DNA from: Rhizomucor pusillus | Taxonomy: Eukaryota; Mucoromycota; Mucoromycetes; Mucorales; Lichtheimiaceae | Length of the DNA stretch: 49,206 nt | NCBI GenBank assembly: GCA_900175165.2 | Contig: FWWN02000277.1 | Location: 1-49,206 of the forward strand | Reading direction: 5' to 3' | Shown here: positions 44,482 through 49,206 of the stretch, piece after piece | How positions within the stretch are numbered: the stretch's first letter is position 1 | Layout of the letters: each line of letters begins with the position of its first letter | Program-made: the position numbers and the translations under genes | Notes under the pieces: model-generated | Database searches by the model: none | Seen by the model: only the letters and a program-made list of their open reading frames with translations | What the model was told of the DNA's origin: nothing

Positions 44482-46144
44482 ATGTCAACGAGCGCCTACA
44501 AGAAACCTCCCAGAGAGCAGCTGCATCGCCGTCGTTCCAGCAGAGCCGCGCCGGGAGAGAAGTTTGATGGTTTGTGCCTAGCTGTGCTATGCACGGGAAA
44601 GCAACGTTAACGCGCGGTTCGCCGTAACCTGTCGGTAGACTACATTCTTCGACGCAAGGCCGATTTCGAACATGAGCACAAGCGAATCTCGATATATACC
44701 AGTCCATTGCTCGTTATTTCGTACTTTGCCATGTTTACGTTTTACGAGGCACGCTCGGCTGTGTTATACCTATATCGTCAAAGATATACGACGCTTGCAT
44801 TGCTGATAAGTGCAATTTCGGTCTACGTCTCTTATCAGTTCCAGGGACCCCACCAAGATGTAAGGGATCATCCATCCAGGGCACACGTGTCCTTTCGCTG
44901 CAGAGTTTTAACAGAGCAAAACTCTAGATACTTTGGCAAGCTCAGCGGCTTGCGTTATGGTATGGATACTGGGTTCTGCTAGGCGTTGCTTCGGCGTTCG
45001 GTCTTGGCACTGGTTTACACACCTTCTTGCTATTTCTCGGACCTTACATTGCAGAAGTGACTCTAGCCTCCTACCAATGTCAAGGTGTGGAGTACTTGAC
45101 GAGGGATACAATGAGGTAGGTAAACGGGGATAATAGGAGGAAATCAAAGCAAGATTCACTAACTATTTGCGCTGCAACGGCTAGTTACCATTTGCAGTGT
45201 CAAGCGCCCGGAAATACATTGGGTTCCATATCTCTCTGGGATATCTATCGTCAAATCCGCTGGGAAAGTTTTGCCTGGGGTGCAGGCACAGCTCTCGGTG
45301 AATTACCACCTTACTTTGTTGCGCGCGCAGGTAGACTGTTTGTTGCGTCAGACACAGTAGTAGTAGCTGACAATGTGAGATAGTCGCGATCTCGGGAGGC
45401 AAAAGCCAAGAACTTGCGGAACTCGAAGCTTGCATTGAAAAGACACCTGAATCCAGATCTCTCAAGGAACGACTGACGTTCTTGGTATATTCCTTAATGA
45501 AACGCCTTGGTTTCTTTGGCATTTTGCTGTTTGCATCCATTCCAAATCCACTGTTTGATTTGGCTGGTATAACGTGTGGTCATTTTTTGGTCCCTTTTGC
45601 CACATTCTTTGGTGCAACATTTATCGGCAAAGCGTGTGTCAAAGCATCTATTCAGGTACCGAAATTACTTGCTTGGCTTTAGAAGGAAATGGGACTCACA
45701 GTGCCTGCTTTGTAGTCTGCCTTTGTTATATTAGCTTTTTCAAAGGATGCCTCGAATGCTTTTCTCGATACTCTCGAGCGCATTGCGCCGTCAGTCCACT
45801 CGGTTGTTGAGCATTTAATCCAGCAGCAGACAAATCAACTGGGCAAAGGGTCGGGTGAAGAACAGGCAAGTTGATAGAGCATATCGTTCGAAAAGACTAG
45901 AGTTGACAGATCCATCCATTTATAGAAAAATCTTTTTGGCATCCTGTGGAACGTCTTTCTATCCATCATGCTTTGCTACTTTGTCATTTCTTCTGTGGAA
46001 TCACTCGGACTAGCATATATGAAACGCGAGCATGAACGGGAAATCAAACGGCTTGAACGGCAACGTCAAACGATACCATCCTCCTCTTCCTTTCCTTCTA
46101 CTAGTGCTAATATTTTTTCTTCCGTCAGTTCTTCATCTTCTTGA
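44482..46144 (+). CDS. VMP1: Vacuole membrane protein 1 (VMP1), ER autophagy scramblase
   Basis: Multi-spanning ER protein with a DedA/VTT domain; in animals and algae it scrambles phospholipids and is needed for autophagosome formation. Seven exons: 44482-44569, 44639-44859, 44928-45115, 45185-45330, 45384-45655, 45716-45865, 45926-46144, giving 427 aa (human 406). Signature blocks: [36 protein letters not shown] and [20 protein letters not shown]. Intron 6 uses a GC donor (CAG, then GCAAGT at 45866); no GT site keeps frame. The C-terminal tail is charged, then Ser-rich. Convergent with the tetraspan gene, 202 bp between stops. Confidence 0.92.
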
Positions 46145-46346
46145 TATCTCACGCACGCATATACACATATTCCTACTACACCTACTTCTCAAAGACCAGA
46201 TTCCTATTTGCTTGTATACAATTTGCACCCTTTTCCATTTCTTATCTACATTATAAGCTTTATAATTCCTCGATGAAACGTAATACATGTAGACAGAACG
46301 TCAAAGTTAAAAGATATATAAACCGTATGGTATATCGAAGCTGCTA

Positions 46347-47558
46347 TTATCGTAATCCTTCTTCCAAAGCTTTGCTCGTCGAGGCCGTGATGGACCGTTC
46401 GTCAAACGCCGACTCTGCGTAGACAGAATCCCTTCTGTTGTTGGTGGTAGTCCGGATACTCCTTGGTATTGTACTCTCGAGACGCACGACGCGCCCTTCA
46501 TTGTCCACCTTGAGACCTATTTTAGATAACAGGCTTGCATCCTTGGCGGATGTACTGCTTGCTTGATGCTTGGTTTTCGACGAGGGAGCAACGTTGCTGT
46601 AAACCTCATACTTTTCAGTACTCGTGGGAGGCAAGTTGCCGAGGACTTCAGTAGCTGCTGGCGGTGGCGGTGGCGGCGGTGCAGCGCCCGGAGGCGGCAA
46701 GGCCGCGGCTTGCCGAGACAGAAAGTATGGAATGGAAGTTCCAGCATAGGCAGCGAACACTAACATCCAATGTACCTAAATCGCGGAGATGTAAGCATAA
46801 TATGCACACACACACATTGACGATTGTGAAAATACTTGCATAAGTGATATACATGAAAACGACGCAGAGGAGCGACCATTTTGTTTGGTCGGCAAATAAT
46901 CGATCACAATTGTAGTAATCGCCGGAAGCATCGACGACATTGGTAAGGTTTGTATCGAGCGCGTTTTGGGCATTGTTATACGCATCCTGCAAACATGCTT
47001 CTCGGAACGAATCTGGATTTACGACAAAGATAATAAATGTGACCAACATATCAATGAGCACGAGGGCACCCGTTGTGGCGATAACATAGACCATGAACCG
47101 GATCCTCGAAAATGATGGCTACGCGAGTTATTGAAGGCTATGTATACGCGAAACGCTAACAACTTACAGGCAGCAAGAGAACTGTGAGGAACCCGGCCAG
47201 CGTCACACATCCAAAGATCAGGTTAATGACTCCAAAGATAACCAAAGGTATCTGATCCAAATATGAATAGAAGGCTATATGTGAAATGTGAGCGTTTGGC
47301 CAAGAACAGCAGATTGTGATCGCTTACGGCTCTTATCCATGAAGGCTATGATAGCAAAATAAAAGCTAAATCCCTGTAAATAATACGATATCTTCATTTA
47401 ATGGAGTATAGTGTAACTGGTAGGTTCGTACATACCGCCCATATCAAGCACGCTACCCAGCTTCCAAAGCGATTATTAAAGCATCCGCAACATCGCAGCG
47501 GACTGTTCACCCGAGCCCAGTAGTATCGATGAGCAAAGTCTTCGAACGGTTCCATCAT
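46347..47558 (-). CDS. Unknown four-helix (tetraspan) membrane protein
   Basis: Five exons on the minus strand: 47558-47436, 47373-47328, 47274-47168, 47118-46840, 46775-46347, giving 327 aa. Four predicted membrane helices: SWVACLIWAGFSFYFAIIAF, IPLVIFGVINLIFGCVTLAG, FMVYVIATTGALVLIDMLVTF and the segment across exons 4-5 (WSLLCVVFMYITY to YAGTSIPYFL). The loop between helices 3 and 4 carries a Cys pair and an NLT glycosylation site. The tail has a poly-Pro run then Ser/Thr-rich sequence. Intron 4 best fits a GC donor (GCAAGT reading 46839 to 46834, 64-nt intron); a GT donor would leave a 40-nt intron. No family recognised; the layout resembles MARVEL-like or SUR7-like fungal proteins. Confidence 0.75.
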
Positions 47559-47947
47559 CCTTGCATAATCAGGTTGAAAAAAAAGGTCAGAAATTATAAA
47601 AACACAAGGAGGCGTCGTCGCCACACAAGTTTAAATGGAAAGAAGCTTTTTCTCTTTCCAGAGTTGCTTGAAAACATTATGTTTCCCAAAATGGCAATCC
47701 TTCCAAGTCCTCTTGCAACAAGGGGCAAACTTCAATGAGGACAAGAAAGATATTGTTGTCCACATGGTTTATTTTCGAGCTGTAACAAAGAAAGTGACTA
47801 TAAGATCAAAGTATCTCTTTTGATAAGAGTAAGCACTAGCTTGTTTTGCATTGACAGTTTTGGCCAGATCAGCTGCTTTCCCATGATTCGTATTATTATT
47901 TATCTTAACTAGTACAGGATGTGCTAGAGTTAAGCTGGCTCATTCGT
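47559..47947. other. Spacer between the tetraspan start and Fanzor 3' end
   Basis: 390 bp, AT-rich. It should contain the tetraspan promoter and the 3' flank of the Fanzor unit, where a guide (omega) RNA would be encoded in an active element. A small hairpin CTCTT-TTGAT-AAGAG lies near 47815-47829. No clear terminal inverted repeat. Confidence 0.35.
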
Positions 47948-49206
47948 CTAAAAAACGTCTGGCTTGTCATCATTGTTGTTCGCCATATGAATGAAAACCG
48001 CCCGGATATTGACGGCTGCCATGTGATCCCTATTCCATACCGTTCTGCAGGAATTGCACCTAAGCACAGCATGGAGTTTTTGATCTGCAAGTTTGAGATT
48101 GGTCAAGCTGCGTTGCTGACATATCGGACAGATTTGAGATGTCACGTACTCATCTACGATACATATGTGACAGCGAGACTGGGAGCAAGAGTTCAGGGTG
48201 TCATATCGATTGCATTCTTATCTTCTCCCAACTTACCTTCGAAGTCTTGCAGTATTGGAAAAGTGCTGCCTTTATACGCTTCGTTGGACCCGACACTGTT
48301 CCACGCATGTTTGGTGCAAAGCTCCCATTACCAAATGGAATAATATATGACAGGTCTTGCAGTCTTGTTACCCCCGTCAAAAGAAATAGAGGGGGACATT
48401 TCTCAAGCTTTTCCGTAGTTGGAGGCAGCGGTGTAATTGATGATACTTCTTGCTGCTGCCGATCAAGAACTTCACAATCTCGGTTGTTGCTTTCTGTCGA
48501 TTGATGTATGTCTTGAATTTCAATTTGTTGAACCTTCAAATTAACGTGAGCAATGTATCGTTATGTTCAATACCATTATACTACTACCTGAATTCATGGT
48601 CGAAAAATGTACAAATACGACTGTGATTTTCAATTCGATATGATATGTTTGCTTTCAGGTTATCCAAACTTGCTGTCTTCATTGATGGAATACGATCGAC
48701 ATTTTGTTTAACCTGCGGATCTTGCTTGGAATACTTTGCGCGGGTTTCGGTTGCTTGTTGTAGCTACAGACGTCGTAGTATTCTTTCGATGAAAGTTTCC
48801 GAATGTGATGTTGGTCCTCCACACCGCCATCCGCTGCGACAAAGGTCTGGTTTATGCCAGGATCAACTCCCCAAATGACAGGATCTTTTGCAAGCAAACG
48901 CTGGAACCGTGAGGGCGTTAAAGGGTCCTGCTTGTCCTTCTTGGGCTTCTTAAAAATAAACTGGACATCGTAACCGTCCGTTCGAATACGGTCCCTAAAT
49001 ATTGCATTAATTAGCACATCCGATCTTGCAAGAGGCAGACATAGATAGCTAAAAGAGCTTACCAAAACAATATTTTTTCTGTCTGAAGACTTTCCACGGT
49101 AGGGAGCCCAATCTTCTGCATATCAAAGACGTTGAAATATTCTTGACGAACATTCGCTTGGTTCAGTTGTCCATCTTTAGCGGTACGAATGCCAGCTTGT
49201 ACGAGA
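47948..49206 (-). pseudogene. Fanzor (eukaryotic TnpB-like RNA-guided nuclease), partial, frame broken
   Basis: C-terminal part of a Fanzor gene whose 5' portion runs off the window. Segments on the minus strand: 49206-49063, 48994-48588, 48533-48237, 48178-47948. Seen in order: an IRTDGYDVQF block, RuvC-I WGVDPGINQT with its Asp, IPSMKTASL, PFGNGSFAPN, RuvC-II VDEYVTSQICPIC with its Glu, a CPIC...CNSC zinc ribbon and RuvC-III WNRDHMAAVNI with its Asp. All three catalytic acids survive. The frame shifts near 48709-48716 (one base short) and again between about 48440 and 48377, so it is probably inactive unless these are sequence errors. The introns have consensus sites. Fanzors spread with transposons and are frequent in Mucorales. 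No transposase or element ends seen here. Confidence 0.82.

Noticed and set aside
46831..46840. Ordinary GT donor for tetraspan intron 4 (GTATTT or GTGTGT)
   Set aside because: GTATTT puts the long downstream frame out of phase, and GTGTGT leaves a 40-nt intron, shorter than any other here; the GC donor gives a typical 64-nt intron.

Overview
This window is intron-rich eukaryotic nuclear DNA, most likely from an early-diverging filamentous fungus (Mucoromycota, probably Mucorales; inferred from gene content and architecture, with no marker search possible). Almost every gene is cut by short introns, mostly 50-85 nt, and I could rebuild 19 multi-exon reading frames with consistent phase. The content fits such a fungus: eIF4A, NF-YC/Hap5, an Irc3-type mitochondrial helicase, two Air1/2-type zinc-knuckle proteins, eIF3l, mitochondrial leucyl-tRNA synthetase, VMP1 (absent from baker's yeast) and a Fanzor RNA-guided nuclease relic. 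Exon boundaries below come from splice-site consensus, phase and family homology read by eye; none has transcript support.

Layout. 1-1168: no gene seen. 1169-5861: eIF4A (+) converges on NF-YC (-), which is divergent from a METTL25-type methyltransferase (+). 6219-8036: a frameshifted NmrA-like oxidoreductase (+) and an intronless unknown (-). 8037-10316: spacer with a GC-rich, hairpin-forming block ending in a T run, a possible Pol III RNA. 10317-13944: Irc3-like helicase (+) and a His-rich membrane protein (-). 15149-23776: zinc-knuckle paralog A (+), a coiled-coil unknown (+), cytochrome b561 (-), a BAG co-chaperone (+) and zinc-knuckle paralog B (-). 23976-31788: eIF3l (+), an alcohol acetyltransferase-like enzyme (-), a decayed copy of the leucyl-tRNA synthetase tail, and that synthetase itself (-). 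33373-36690: glutathione S-transferase (+) and a cytochrome b5/acyl-CoA dehydrogenase fusion (-). 37466-43802: WD40 protein (+), 3'-5' exonuclease (-), Oms1-like methyltransferase (-). 44482-47558: VMP1 (+) and a tetraspan protein (-). 47948-49206: Fanzor relic (-), cut by the window end.

There is no operon-like pathway. The genes are housekeeping ones, with recurring themes of translation (eIF4A, eIF3l), nuclear RNA surveillance (two Air-type proteins) and mitochondria (LeuRS, Irc3-like, Oms1-like). Two tight divergent pairs (NF-YC/METTL25-like and zinc-knuckle B/eIF3l) probably share promoters.

The most interesting signals concern splicing. Six of about 98 modelled introns are GC-AG, all with a GCAAGT donor, three of them in the Irc3-like gene. 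The acyl-CoA dehydrogenase gene needs a 4-nt exon followed by a 1-nt exon to rebuild its conserved NFNHERW motif. The two zinc-knuckle paralogs carry phase-0 introns at the same point of successive CCHC knuckles. The other notable item is the Fanzor relic, whose three RuvC motifs survive although the frame is broken at least twice.
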